From contig ML133411.1 in assembly GCA_003864495.1 (NCBI GenBank), positions 202,339-266,338 of the forward strand: 64,000 nt of DNA. Reading direction: 5' to 3'. Under the pieces are notes generated by a model. That model did no database searches and was not told the DNA's origin. It worked only from the letters and a program-made list of their open reading frames with translations. Source of the DNA: Nemopilema nomurai (Eukaryota > Cnidaria > Scyphozoa > Rhizostomeae > Rhizostomatidae). Below are positions 49,073-60,250 of this stretch, piece after piece. The position numbers and the translations under genes were made by a program. Within the stretch, counting starts at the first letter, position 1. Each line of letters starts with the position of its first letter.

Positions 49073-49692
49073 ATTTCAATTCTCACCATATCGGACGAAA
49101 GTGACACTAGCTCAGGAGTTTCCGAAGAAGAAGAGGGGCAGTTGCTGTTTACTGTGTTCCTGCCAGGCCATACCAATTCGGCAGACACGGAATCAAGTAG
49201 CGACGAGGATAACCTAGGTCACGACGGCCTAACCCCGGTAATTTTGCGAGAGCGATACGAACAAAAAACAGAAGTGAGTTCATGGTAAGTTTATTCCATA
49301 AATGACCAATATATGTTTAAAACTCGTTATCTTTAGTTTAAATGATGTCTAAATACTGTAGGCATCAACTGAAATTAGCAAGCGTCGTGTACAGTGCCTA
49401 GGCCAGGCCCGGAGGGTCGCACCATCGTAAACTTAATTGATTATGACTATGGCATTATGGCTTTTTTGCAGGTGTAGATGTGGAAAATGTGAAATTTATC
49501 ATCTTGTTGGTGCTTTGGAGTGCAGATGCTGCACTGGGTTAACTTGTATTGGACGAAAGCATTAAACAAATATGTATTGCACAACATGAAGATTTCATTG
49601 CCATGTCAAATACAACTGTATTTCAGAATGTTGGCCCACTGCGAAGGGACAGACAAGGAAGGAAGTATCACAGGAAGGCAAGCCTACACGAG
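49073..49692 (+). pseudogene. exons of a P2X7-C-terminus-like Cys cluster protein within the TTAA element
   Basis: Exon 1 is open to 49284 (ISDESDTSSGVSEEEEGQ; acidic; donor CATG|GTAAGT). After TTTTGCAG (49472) the next exon reads CRCGKCEIYHLVGALECRCC, a cysteine pattern like the zinc-binding domain at the C-terminus of P2X7 receptors, which also occurs in many invertebrate transposon-linked proteins. A stop follows at once. A shifted frame then reads ICIAQHEDFIAMSNTTVFQN to about 49692 with a GTAAGT-type donor. At least one frame break makes it a pseudogene. The domain name rests on the cysteine spacing only. Confidence 0.5.
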
Positions 49693-49989
49693 TAAGTAAC
49701 AAAACAAATTATCTTATTTAATGAAGCAAGTCATGTATATGATTGATAGTTTTAAAAGGAAATAGTTTTGGCAGTTTTATTTTAATCAGATATTTGAGAG
49801 CTGTAATCATTTCTACCATGGATTTTCTTTTGTTTACAAGTTCAATAAGTTGTCAAATCTCCCCAGTATTAAAGTTTTCAAGTATTACAGTTTGGTGGAT
49901 AATATAACCTATTATGTGACTTGTTCATACCTTTTCTACCATATAATTATGCAATGATGTCATCATAATAGTTTTACCTAATATTTCCT

Positions 49990-50817
49990 CTTGTTTCATT
50001 GGTTACTCTTTCATCGTCATAATTTTCACACTTTCTATTTCTCCCTCATTTACAAATTATTCTTCTCTGTCTTCGAATTCATCCTCATCTCTTTCTGGAT
50101 TCCACTCCTCATCATTTTCAGCAAAACTTTTGTAGGAATCAGAATCACTGTCTTCCTCTTCAACTTCCATTTTTTTCCCGGGCTTAGTTGGCTGTCCTTG
50201 TTTTGACTCTCTGAATTTCTTTATTTTACATTTTAGATAATTGATTGCCTACAAACAAAGCATAAATGAGAAAGGGGTTACAAATAGTAATTTATATGGA
50301 AACGAAATGGAATTTAAATTTGGCATATCAGCAAATGTTATTGTGCAAAGCGAACTTACATTTATTTTGACTTGTTAATTTCCTTTTCTGTCTAATTATT
50401 TTCAGATTTTGGCGATTCACTCAAGTTTTTCAATCTCAAGGTTTTCACCTTGCAATCTTGACAGGCTAAACTTGACACATCTGGAAATGAAGTTGCTTCC
50501 ATGCTGGTTTCTGTAAAGACTGTCTGCCATTTATCAGTTTTAGAAGATGTTGCTTCGTCGAATAATTGCTCTTGAATAGTTCCATTTGTGTATCCGCAAC
50601 AGAAGCCACATTGTATTGTATCTCTTACACCCTGAAAAACAGAATGTGAATTTGAGCCACTACATTTATGGAATCCAGGGGCGTCACCAAAGGGGGTTTG
50701 GTAGGTGTGGTACCCCCCCCCCCTACATTGGTTATTTTTGCCAGGAAACTTGCTGGATACTCTACCTGTAACTTCTTTGCAACAATTATAACATAATAAC
50801 ATTTGAAACAGAAACAC
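49990..50817 (-). pseudogene. exon fragments of a second, convergent gene in the TTAA element
   Basis: Minus-strand segments: 50640-50395 reads GVRDTIQCGFCCGYTNGTIQ and continues polar to LRLKNLSESPKSENN. After a possible intron, 50213-50054 reads PTKPGKKMEVEEEDSDSDSY and SFAENDEEWNPERDEDEFED, then stops. Acidic Asp/Ser/Glu regions like these commonly lie between the DNA-binding and catalytic parts of transposases, but no catalytic core is present. The upstream part is interrupted by a small hAT-like insertion (50676-50922). No family assigned. Confidence 0.4.
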
Positions 50818-50922
50818 ATAAAAGCAGCCTTTATATGAGAGTATTTATCTTTTGACCACACCCTTAATGAGTGAGATACACCCTTTTTGTCAGCAAGAAC
50901 TAATCCTTTTGGCTGCGCCCTG
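50676..50922. mobile_element. 247-bp hAT-like nonautonomous element
   Basis: The left end starts CAGGGGCGTCACCAAAGG and the right end, complemented, starts CAGGGCGCAGCCAAAAGG. A C homopolymer of ten lies at about 50715. The flanking 8-mers ATGGAATC and GGTGAATC share the last five bases, so the target duplication is decayed or absent. It is nested inside the TTAA element. Confidence 0.55.
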
Positions 50923-51670
50923 GGTGAATCTATACAATTTGATAAATGTTCTATATGCATATATGTATTTTGTAACCTTCAAATTGGAAGGGCTCGACTT
51001 TGTAAAAGATACAAAATGTTGTTTTTTAATTGCAATGCCAACATTCTAAAAACTATGTCACAATAAACACCAATTGTTTGTTATGAAAACTTTTATCACG
51101 TTGAGATTTTGATAAAACCAATTGTTTTGTTTAAATAGACAAGAAGTAGCGAGTGGTGTTTACTTTTATTCTGTTGTACCCAATATTACTTATTTAATTA
51201 AAGGAATATATTGAAAATGAAGTAGGCAAAAAAATTAAATCATACCTTTCTTTTTTCCCGTTTAGACTGAGGGGTTGAATTTCCTTCATTTCTGGTATAA
51301 TGCCAGAACAGCATCTCGTTGTAAAAACTTTTTTGTTTGTGAAACGTCGTCGCCCTCTAGTAGACTAGCTACGCTCCTTGTATAGCAACCTGGTTCAAAA
51401 TGATCTGAGCAAAGGACGGGGTTTGAAAAGTAGCTTTGGTCAAAATTTGGCCTACGCTTTCTAACAAATCTAGTTCACTACCGGCGTACAGTAGGGTCCT
51501 TTGGAAAGCGATGGGTGTTTAAACCCTTGGTATAACTGTCATTACAACAGCTTTTTATTGTCTAGAGTGTGTACAACACATCGTAGACCACCACAAACCT
51601 TGGTTTTGTTACCTGGCTCCATAGCTAATCTAAAGTTTCAGTACGTAGAAACGGGATGTAAATATTACGA
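50923..51670. other. interior of the TTAA element, little content
   Basis: A short minus-strand frame at about 51318-51248 (EMLFWHYTRNEGNSTPQSKR) ends at AAAG|GTATGA and could be an exon of the convergent gene. Otherwise no gene or repeat was recognised. Confidence 0.3.
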
Positions 51671-53591
51671 AACGCCGCGCGTGTCCATAACTTTACGTCA
51701 CAACATTCAAAACGAGGCTAGTTAAACAGGGCGCACCGGTGCCACTTTTTGATTGAAAAATTGAAGTCAGTATTGCCCTCGTAGTTTAGCCAAAATTTCT
51801 CTAAACACATTGAAATTCTAGGTTATAAGGTAATTCATTACGGGGATTCAGAATTTAAAATAAAAAATTTGGTTTCATTTCCTCTTTAAGCATAGCCGTC
51901 CACTTTCCAAATCCATAAACTTTCAAACTTTTTTTTAGAAAAAAGTCCTCGTCTGGAGTAAATAGCACCCTTCTACTGACGACTGGCTTTGCTTTCAACT
52001 TGTCAGCATTGCAATCTGGGGGCGAGTAAGCTCTACACAATTCGTTACCCGCTTCGTCAAGATTGACGCAAATTGTTTCTTTCCGATTTCTTCCTGGCGT
52101 TATTTGCTGGTGCTGTTCGGTTTCTTCCAAGCAGCAGTCTTGATCAGACGAATCTTTGTTGTCTAGAATGATTCTTTTTAAACTTCTATCAACTTCTTTG
52201 TTCTGCAACTTTTTAATCACCGATTTGACATTTACTGCAATTTCGCGTGAATTGTGCTTTTGATAGTAAGTTTTCGCAACTTGAGAACTGTTTTTGATCT
52301 CGGCTCACGACTTCTTGCTCTTCGGCAGAAAGTCTCAACAATCTGACGATATCTGGTCGGATGAACGTATTTCCCGATTGCCTGAAAAACGAGTTCTGAC
52401 ATCAGGTTACTTAACTGTTTAAACTGTGTTCCATTTCCTGTGACCAGTATATATTCGCACTGAGGGTTCAACAGAAATCTAACATGACAAATTAGTCGTC
52501 AAGGAGTCGTGTGCTAGTCTCATCAAGTATCAATGAATCAAAGGTGTACTGTTGTGCAGTTTTAAACTCAGTCTGGTCCACAAACCCATTATTCTCCCTC
52601 GACTTTTCAAACATTGATACTGTTAGAAATTGATACGTCATTGGGCGTGATCCTTTCACTCTTGTAAACATATACACAGCTACAAATCGAGTGGCAAATG
52701 TAAGGTCCGCAGGTGTAACGGCGGTCAAAGAATAGCCTTTACAATTTGTCAAGACATCTTTGTAGCGTGGAAGATGGTACGGTATAACTCTCTCAATTTC
52801 TTCCATCGTTGCCCACTGATTACAGCCAGAAAGGACTTAGATCGACAGGTTTTTTGACCATTTGCTGATTTTCCTTTTAGCCAGTGCTTTTTTTCCTCGG
52901 TTTATGTAAATTTCAGAAACCGCCAAATTGCCAAGCACTGTTGCCGATAATCCACTGGATTTACGAAAGTCAATCAAATCTGTGATTGCTTGTAAATACC
53001 CAAATTGAGCTGAGCTGCCTAGGCCCCATTCTTTTCCGATATGCTCGATAAAACTGCATATAAGTCCTGCGGATCCTATGCTGTAGTCCACATGCTGTTC
53101 TGTGAGATTGTCTTCGTCATCTTCGCTGCGAAAATTTCAAGAATTTCATTACGCGTGTAGCATTTTGTGTTGCCTGTGCTGCTGACAGTCCCCCGCCACA
53201 AACAGCACAAAGCCAATCGACATACTGCTTTCCAACCCCATCAGAGATTGAGAAATGTGGCCTTTTAGTTGTATCTGCACGTCTTCTGGCACTTTCGATG
53301 TGTTTGTGACTTCTCTCAGTACTCTGTTCAGCCAACCGTTCAATAACTTTATCACTCGGCTTCACATCGAAAAAATAATACCATCTGTGCTTGGTGTCTA
53401 TGTGTTTTCGGCAACCTCTTTTGCTGAAAAATGTACGATTCTCGCAAAATTCTACCGGACAGCGAAAGGTTTTATCCTTTGTTTCACGGAGTATGACAAC
53501 ACGTTTCTTACTGTGTGCCCCTTCGATCTTTGACCAATCCATTCGCACATGTTGGTATTTCTCTTTTCGAGACAAAATTGAGCATTTCAAT

Positions 53592-54495
53592 CCTTTTTAT
53601 TGACAACTTAGAAACAATTGCACACAGATTCTTTTTATGGAAAAAGTTAAATTTTCTCAATGGTATTGTTAGATATGCATGAGTTTAAAGCGTATGATAA
53701 AGCGCAATTTTATACTTGAATGAGATCCATTGTAAAAACGCATACAGCACTTGTATTCAGAATGTCCCCAGTAGAAACACAGGGAATCTAGAATGGCCAA
53801 TTAGGTCACTTTCCGAGGAACGCCACACTCATTGGAAACTATGTGATCACAAGAGGACAAAGAAACCCCCAACAAATCACAGTGATCAAGGAACGGGGCA
53901 TCCCTCGAATATGTTCATTGGATAAAGAAAACAGTGCACATTGTAAATATTAGTCACCAGAGACATCTGAGTTCGCTTGGTGCAAGGTCCATAGCATTGT
54001 TCTTCTTCCCCTGAAAATTTCTGTCTAAAGGACGGGGACAGACTTTATACAAATACTGTAATACTCAGAAGTATACTTGCATATATAAAAAAATGTCTAG
54101 ACAATTTATTGAAATTTTCCTATATAAACCTAAGCGTGAGCAACCCTCTCTCTCAGTGAATCAAGTAAAAGGAACTGTTATCTTCTATTGTTTTCACTTT
54201 TGTGTTGAAACAATTTCATTACCCTCCAATGAAAAAGTGAAATAAAAGCATGTATAGCCTACATACAGTAGTTAACACTCTATGGCAGACCATAAAGCAG
54301 CAATCTTTAATGACTACTTTCAAAACTAGATGATGGTCTAGAAAAAGATTAAAACGCTTGGTCATATTACTTTTGTCCCTTGTCCCTTACACTCTCTTTC
54401 TTAAAACTTGTTTTTGCACCAATTTTTAAGATGCCTCACCTTTCCCCATCATGTAATATACATTCCATGAGAACAACTGAATACTATTTCAATGT
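53592..54495. other. spacer between RecQ-like and recombinase genes
   Basis: About 0.9 kb between the helicase stop (54496) and the recombinase start, both on the minus strand. It has a 69-codon ORF (53716, +) without features. Any promoter of the recombinase gene would lie here; no motif was identified. Confidence 0.4.
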
Positions 54496-54599
54496 TCACA
54501 TTTCCATTGGTTCCACTTTCTCATCAATTGTTGGTTTTATATTCTCATAGTTCAGAATATCACTTAATGATTGATTGGTGTGTCCAGATCTGTCCAGCG

Positions 54600-54772
54600 C
54601 TGATATGATGCCGCCATTATGATTCCGCAAACTTGCGTTATATAAAAATCCGGACCTTATGGACACATTCTTTTTTTAGTTTATACTTCTGTTGAAGGAA
54701 GACAAGGACTTCGTTCCTCTGTGTAAATTGTTATCGTTTCTTCCGTTTGGAACCCTTCTTACCTTATTAACG
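54600..54772 (+). repeat. 5' LTR
   Basis: 173 bp beginning CTGATATGATGCCGCC and ending TTATTAACG. A TATATAAAA-like box (about 54640) could be its promoter. It differs from the 3' LTR at three positions. Confidence 0.9.
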
Positions 54773-54952
54773 TGGTGACAGGTGCAGAAACGAACCCAGG
54801 AACATTCCGAATCGCAGCGATCAACAGCTATCCTTCTACAACAACTCGTAAGAACATTTGTTTACTTCACACGATCGCTACTACCTGGTCGTGATTTATA
54901 CTTATTATCTACTGAACATTGTTATTTATCGGTAACAACAAAACGTTACACC

Positions 54953-56020
54953 ATGTCAACACCTCGGGCACCTAAACAATGGTGTCTGACTAAAAATGAG
55001 ACAATAAATACCTTTGAAAATTGGAAGCAAAACCTGATTTACACGTTGTCTCTCGATGTGAGTTTCGCACCATTCCTTGTCGCCGGCACAACATGGCTGA
55101 AGAAAACCAGGACCACGGCCCTCCGTGGATTTGAAAATGACGCCGCCGGCACCGCAAACTGCCGTACCGCTGCCCAAAAAGTGGCGAATTTTTGTCCTAT
55201 TATATCGAGAAACACTATTGTCAAACATTCGACATCTATTGACTCTATATGGCAATTTATTCGAGCCCACTACGGATTCCAAACTACTGGTGCTAATTTT
55301 TTCGAGTTGATTAACATCCAGCTCAAAGCCGACGAACGTCCCGAGGACCTCTACCAACGACTCATGGCCTTCGTAGAAGATAGTCTCCTCTTAACCACCA
55401 CACCAATCACACATCACGGCGCACCACTTACCGAGGATGAAGAAATGACCCCCACGCTAGAGAATCTTGTTGTCTTACTGTGGCTCAAACTGATTCATAA
55501 AGACCTCCCAGGACTTGTCAAACAACGATATGGGACAGAGCTACGCTCTCGTACTCTCGCTTCCATAAAACCAGAAATATCGCAAGCCATGGACAGCCTA
55601 CTTGACACCGTCCATTCCAATGAGGAAGCGAAAATTATGAGATCAGCCACCTACCGAACGCCACCACACCGCAGACCCATGCAACAACGCCCAAAACCAT
55701 TTTGCAAGAACACTCGCTCGTGCCCATTGTGTCAATGTGCAGGAAGACAATCATCACACTTCCTCAGCAAATGCCAATTTCTACCGGAGCAAGACCGTAA
55801 ATTCCTCACCAAAGCTCGCCTTATCGCCGCCATAGATGCAGAGGATGATTTCCCCGATGTCCACGAACCAGACGAACCTCAACTTGAATCATATGTGTCT
55901 GCTGTTAGTCTTTCACCCAACGCTCGTAGAGTGCAGGTAAACCAGTCACCGTTCATCACAATGTATCAATGTCAACATCCACTAAAGTTAACCCTTGATT
56001 CGGGGCAGAAACAAATATGA
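54953..56020 (+). CDS. gag-like protein of the LTR retrotransposon
   Basis: The likely start is ATG 54953 (MSTPRAPKQW, with ACC before it), although the frame is open from 54782. The protein is about 355 aa: a helical capsid-like region (FENWKQNLIYTL ... DLYQRLMAFVEDSLL), a basic proline-rich stretch (PPHRRPMQQRPK), and a zinc-knuckle-like CPLCQCAGRQSSHFLSKC. The frame ends at TGA 56018, just inside a segment that begins like an aspartic-protease active site (LTLDSG). The rest of that site lies in the -1 frame (pol ORF). This could be a lost base or a frameshifting site at the run of four G; a single sequence cannot decide. Confidence 0.75.
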   Translation: MSTPRAPKQWCLTKNETINTFENWKQNLIYTLSLDVSFAPFLVAGTTWLKKTRTTALRGFENDAAGTANCRTAAQKVANFCPIISRNTIVKHSTSIDSIWQFIRAHYGFQTTGANFFELINIQLKADERPEDLYQRLMAFVEDSLLLTTTPITHHGAPLTEDEEMTPTLENLVVLLWLKLIHKDLPGLVKQRYGTELRSRTLASIKPEISQAMDSLLDTVHSNEEAKIMRSATYRTPPHRRPMQQRPKPFCKNTRSCPLCQCAGRQSSHFLSKCQFLPEQDRKFLTKARLIAAIDAEDDFPDVHEPDEPQLESYVSAVSLSPNARRVQVNQSPFITMYQCQHPLKLTLDSGQKQI

Positions 56021-59000
56021 TCAAAGAGTCTGTCGCCAAGTACATCGGAGCAAAGATCACCACCAGCACTCAGATGGCCCTACAAGCCGACGGAACCTCT
56101 CCTCTCGCTATTAAAGGAGAGACTAAATTCACGCTTACTCGTGACAATAAAACATTCCACCTTGAAGCGTTGGTCGTTGAAAATATCGACGTTGATGTTC
56201 TTGCTGGTGTCCCTTTTATGTCATCCAATGATATCTCGCTTCGCCCAGCCAAGTCCCTCATTAGTTTCAATGACGTGAGCACATACCAGTACCAACATTG
56301 CCCTTCAACAAACCAACCATGTTCCGTTAAACGCACCAGTGCCCATATTTTGCGATCGCCAGGTACCACCGTTTGGCCAGGGGAATTCGTTGAACTTGAT
56401 GTACCAGAAGAACTCGCTGAAACAGAAGTTGCTGTTGAACCACGCACTGACAATATCTCTTGTAAAACTGAGTCTTGGCCTCCTCCTTCGATCATACGAG
56501 CTGTCGCCGGTAAAATAAGAATTCCAAATGCTACTGAAGTACCGCAAGTGTTGAAAAAGAATGACCACTTTGCCCAAGCACTTGCTGTAGCAGAGCCTAC
56601 CACTGCTGTTAAACCGTGGCATTCAACATCACCCAACGACCCTCCCACAACACCTCCAATCCGCCAAATAACAATTGATGAAGGACAACAACTACCCGCT
56701 GATGTTCGTGCAAGCTTTCATACAATGCATAAAGAGTACCAGTCCGTTTTCAACCCAGCTTTCCAAGGCTACAATGGTGCATACGGATCGATCCAAGCAG
56801 TTGTCAACATGGGGAAATCTGAACCACCGCAAAGAAAGGGCCGTGTTCCCCAGTATTCAAAAGACAAGCTAGTAGAACTCCAGCACAAATTTGATGAAAT
56901 TGAAACTATAGGCGTTTTTAGCAAACCTGAAGACGTTAATGTTGTAGCTGAGTATTTGAATCCTTCATTTTTAATTAAAAAGTCTAGCGGAGGATTTCGC
57001 CTTGTTACGTCATTCGGAGAAGTAGCAAAATATGCAAAACCACAACCTGCATTGATGCCTGATGTCAACACCACCCTCCGCTGATCGGACAATGGAAGTA
57101 CATCATTAAGACCGATCTTACACAAGCATATTACCAGATTCCTTTAGCCACAGAATCCATGAAGTACTGCGGAGTTGCGACACCATTCAAAGGAGTATTT
57201 GTGTACACAAGGAGTGCTATGGGTATGCGGGGTTCTTAGACTGCTCTTGAAGAGCTAATGTCTCGTGTGTTAGGTGACCTCTTACAAGACGGAGTGGTCG
57301 CCAAGGTTGCCGATGACCTTTACTGTGGGGGAACGAACCCTTATGAACTTTTAGACAACTGGAAGAAGGTTCTTACCGCCCTACAAGCTAGCAACCTCAC
57401 TCTATCCGCCCACAAGACTGTCGTCGCCCCAAAGACTACCACTATCCTTGGTTGGACCTGGTCTGATGAAACACTTAGCGCTTCTCCCCATCGCATCGCC
57501 ATCCTTTCAACATGCAGTCGCCCAACCACCATAAAGGGCCTACGATCGTTCCTTGGTGCTTACAAGTTCCTTGCTCGTGTGATACCGAACTGTTCGGCTT
57601 TCTTATCACCATTAGAAGGTCTCGTTGCCGGCAAGCCATCTCAGGAACAAATTTCCTGGGACGACACATCAACTGAAGCCTTCAAGAGTGCACAGCAACA
57701 CCTCCACAGCCGTAAATGTATAACGCTCCCCAAACCGGAAGACCAATTGTGGCTCGTTACTGATGGTGCTGTTAAATCGCCGGGGTTAGGCTCGACACTC
57801 TACCTAAACAGAAACGGGAAACTCCATATCGCAGGTTACTTAAACGCAAAGCTCAAGGAACGGCAACATACATGGACATCTTGTGAAATCGAAGCGTTGA
57901 GCATTGCTGCATCGCTACAGCATTTCAGCCCATATGTTATCCAGTCTCGTCATCAACTTTCTCTACTCACCGACAGTAAGCCCTGTGTTCAAGCCTACCA
58001 AAAGCTCCAGAAAGGCAATTTTTCAAACAGTAGCCGTGTTACCATCCTTTTGTTGACCGCCAGTCGCTATGCTATCAACATACAACACCTTGCATGAACC
58101 GCAAATATGCCATCAGATTTTGCTTGTCGTAACGCAGTCGATTGTTTAGACCCAACTTGCCAGATTTGCTCCTTTATCAACGACTTACAAGCAGCCACAG
58201 TACACACCGTCAACATCACAGACATCGCTCAAGGTACTTCAAGGATGCCATTTGTCACCAGATCAACCTGGCTCACAACACAACAAGAGTGCCACGACCT
58301 CCGCCGCACAAAAGCTTACCTTTCACAAGGTACAAGACCCTCAAAGAAGCTTACCAACCTCAAAGACACCAAGCGATACCTCAATCACTGCACCATCGCC
58401 AAAGACGGTATGCTAGTTGTTCTTCATAATGAACCATTTGAACCTACCACTGAGCGCATCGTAGTTCCAAGGTCTGTTTTGCAGCGACTACTTACGGCTC
58501 TTCACATACGCCTGAATCATCCTACCCAGTTTCAGCTCAAGCGAATGTTTTGCCGTTATTTCTTTGCACTAGACCTTGATGCTGCATTAACCACTCTTGC
58601 TAATAACTGTCATACATGTCTCTCCCTAAAGAAAGTATCCAAAACCGCACCGCCACCCGTGACTAGTGAACCGCCACCCACCATTGGATGTACTTTCGCA
58701 GCTGATGTTATAAAACGCAACAAACAACTCATCCTCGTGTTGCGAGAAACCGTCACTTCGTTCACAACAGCATGCCTACTTGACACAGAAAACCACCAAT
58801 CTTTACGAGATGGCATAATCAAGCTATGCGTTGAACTCCGTCCACTAGATGGCCCTCCTGCTGTTATTCGCACTGATCCTGCTCCCGGTTTCGTCAAGCT
58901 GAGTGAAGACAAAGTTCTTCTCGAGCATCGCATTACCATCGACATCCGACGGGTTAAAAACATCAACAAAAATCCTGTTGCAGAGAAGGCCGTTCAAGAG

Positions 59001-59765
59001 CTTGTAGATGAATTACTACGACAAGACCCCGACAATCCTTTAGTTACATCTACTAACCTTGCTGTCACAGTCGCTCGCTTAAACGCACGTATTCGTAGCA
59101 GTGGGCTCTCTGCTAGAGAACTTTGGACGCAGAGAGACCAGTTTACGCACAAACAATTGCCACTTGATGACAGATCCCTTATCGAAAGTCAATACCACCG
59201 TCGTTTAGCCTCCAACAACTATCACGCACAACAGCTTCTCTCTCCCACCGAGCCGATCATTTCAACAGGTGCGCTTGTTTACCTGAAGCAGGAGAAAAAC
59301 AAGTCCCAGTCACGACCAAGATACCTCGTTACTCGAAATGAAGGACCGTGTTACTACCTCAAGAAATTTGTAGGTAACCAACTTCGCAACTTTACCTACA
59401 AGGTAAACCTATCAGAAATTTTCACCGTTCCCGATTCCATCCGAGATGTTCACCGAACCGCATATAACCCAGCCGAGCACAGTTCAGATGAAGCTGATGA
59501 TGGGGGTGAACCTGTTATTCAACCCACATCAGAGGTACTACCACCAACACCACCAGAAGAGATTGTAGCACATCTACCACACCACACCATAGATCTACTA
59601 GCACCTCCTTTACCGATACCGCAACCAATCGCACCAAACCCTGAGTCAAACCCATCAGCAACCGAACAACCCTTACCTGTTGTAGCCGACTCCCAACGAC
59701 CGCAACGTAACCGCCGACCACCCATATGCTTTCAAGATTACGAGACGGAATGGAGAGAAAAGTAA
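56017..59765 (+). pseudogene. pol (protease, RT, RNase H, integrase) with three further lesions
   Basis: The frame opens inside the protease motif and runs through a linker into the reverse transcriptase. It stops at TGA 57082-57084 through a frameshift; RT continues in another frame ([11 protein letters not shown] with a catalytic Asp) to a TAG at 57238-57240. A long frame (57258-58097) has the second RT motif VADDLYCGG, a GWTWS block, and RNase H residues (VTDGAVKSPGLG, CEIEALSIAA, LLTDSKPC), ending at a TGA at 58095. The integrase frame (58107-59765) carries an HHCC finger (HIRLNHP ... CHTC), the DDE triad (FAADVIKR, IRTDPAPGF, KNPVAEKAV) and a proline-rich tail. Three breaks after the gag junction make pol non-functional. 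Confidence 0.85.
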
Positions 59766-59770
59766 TCACG

Positions 59771-59943
59771 CTGATATGATGCCGCCATTATGATTCCGCA
59801 AACTTGCGTTATATAAAAATCCGGACCTTATGGACACATTCTTTTTGTAGTTTATACTTCTGTCGAAGGAAGACAAGGACTTCGTTCCTCTGTGTAAATT
59901 GTTATCGTTTCTTCTGTTTGGAACCCTTCTTACCTTATTAACG
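59771..59943 (+). repeat. 3' LTR
   Basis: 173 bp, three differences from the 5' LTR (about 98% identity), immediately downstream of the integrase stop and the polypurine candidate. Confidence 0.9.
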
Positions 59944-59948
59944 CAGTG

Positions 59949-60250
59949 CCTCCATTACTACAGCCATATCTTGAAGCTGATCTGTATCATCTAGAATATC
60001 AATTTCACTGTCATCTCTTACTGCTAACCAAGTATCTTCTAGTTCATCTTCAGCATCTTCTGTTGCTAGGTTTCTTGCTTCGTGAAACTCATCTGGTGGT
60101 AGGTCACCAAATACATCACTAACAGCAAGAAGAATTTTGACTGCATGCTTCATTCGCCAAATTTCGACAACAGCGAATACATCATTTAATGTGAAGAGAT
60201 GATCACAATGTCTCAAAACCTGCCAAATATGGAAATCTGTAAACTCTAAA
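59949..60250 (-). other. acidic tail region of the RecQ-like pseudogene
   Basis: Part of the split helicase gene: ELEDTWLAVRDDSEIDILDD and neighbouring acidic residues, ending exactly at the target duplication of the retrotransposon. Upstream (60260-60340) CACATGTATCAGTTC-like units are locally duplicated. Confidence 0.6.

Larger units (their letters stand above)
48796..51885. mobile_element. 3.09-kb TTAA-flanked element with about 210-bp imperfect inverted repeats (Kolobok-like)
   Basis: TTAA at 48792-48795 and 51886-51889 flank ends that both start AGAGGAAATGAAACCA. Weaker inverted similarity continues to a conserved inner block GTGACGTAAAGTTATGGACA (48980 on the left, its complement near 51702 on the right), so the inverted repeats extend about 210 bp. 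Removing the element plus one TTAA makes the recombinase SANT motif continuous (AML-KDPRF). TTAA occurs in piggyBac and Kolobok. The long inverted repeats and purine-rich ends favour Kolobok, but no transposase core is left, so this is inference. Confidence 0.8.
48626..53590 (-). pseudogene. C2H2 zinc finger - tyrosine recombinase - SANT protein, split by an insertion
   Basis: Minus-strand order: a C2H2-like finger (FRCPVEFCENRTFFSKRGC...HIDTKH, about 53400-53470), a helical region (53091-52837), TFATRFVAVYMF with KGSRPMTYQFL (box I Arg, about 52640), and HPTRYRQIVET (box II His-x2-Arg, about 52340). The tyrosine region VAKTYYQKH is at about 52255, and a C-terminal SANT/Myb motif (FTPDEDFFLKKSLKVYGFGK) at about 51910. 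The SANT motif is cut after AML by a TTAA element (48796-51885) and resumes as KDPRFKFNSKRTPDSLKK at 48790. R-H-R-Y residues are all visible, as in Crypton/phage-integrase-type enzymes. At least four frame breaks and a TAA (52837) show decay. A RecQ-like gene lies upstream on the same strand. Confidence 0.75.
54600..59943 (+). mobile_element. 5.34-kb LTR retrotransposon in a RecQ-like exon
   Basis: Two 173-bp LTRs (54600-54772, 59771-59943) differ at three sites. Flanking 5-mers are CAGCG (54595-54599) and CAGTG (59944-59948), a target duplication with one change. TGGTGACAGG directly after the 5' LTR looks like a primer-binding site; GGAGAGAAAAG just before the 3' LTR is a polypurine candidate. 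Interior order is gag, protease, reverse transcriptase, RNase H, integrase, as in Ty3/Gypsy-like elements; no envelope gene is visible. Coding lesions (see pol) make it non-autonomous despite the near-identical LTRs. Confidence 0.9.

Noticed and set aside
59515..59769. Minus-strand ORFs over the integrase tail
   Set aside because: They are antisense shadows of the proline-rich C-terminus of the plus-strand integrase frame.
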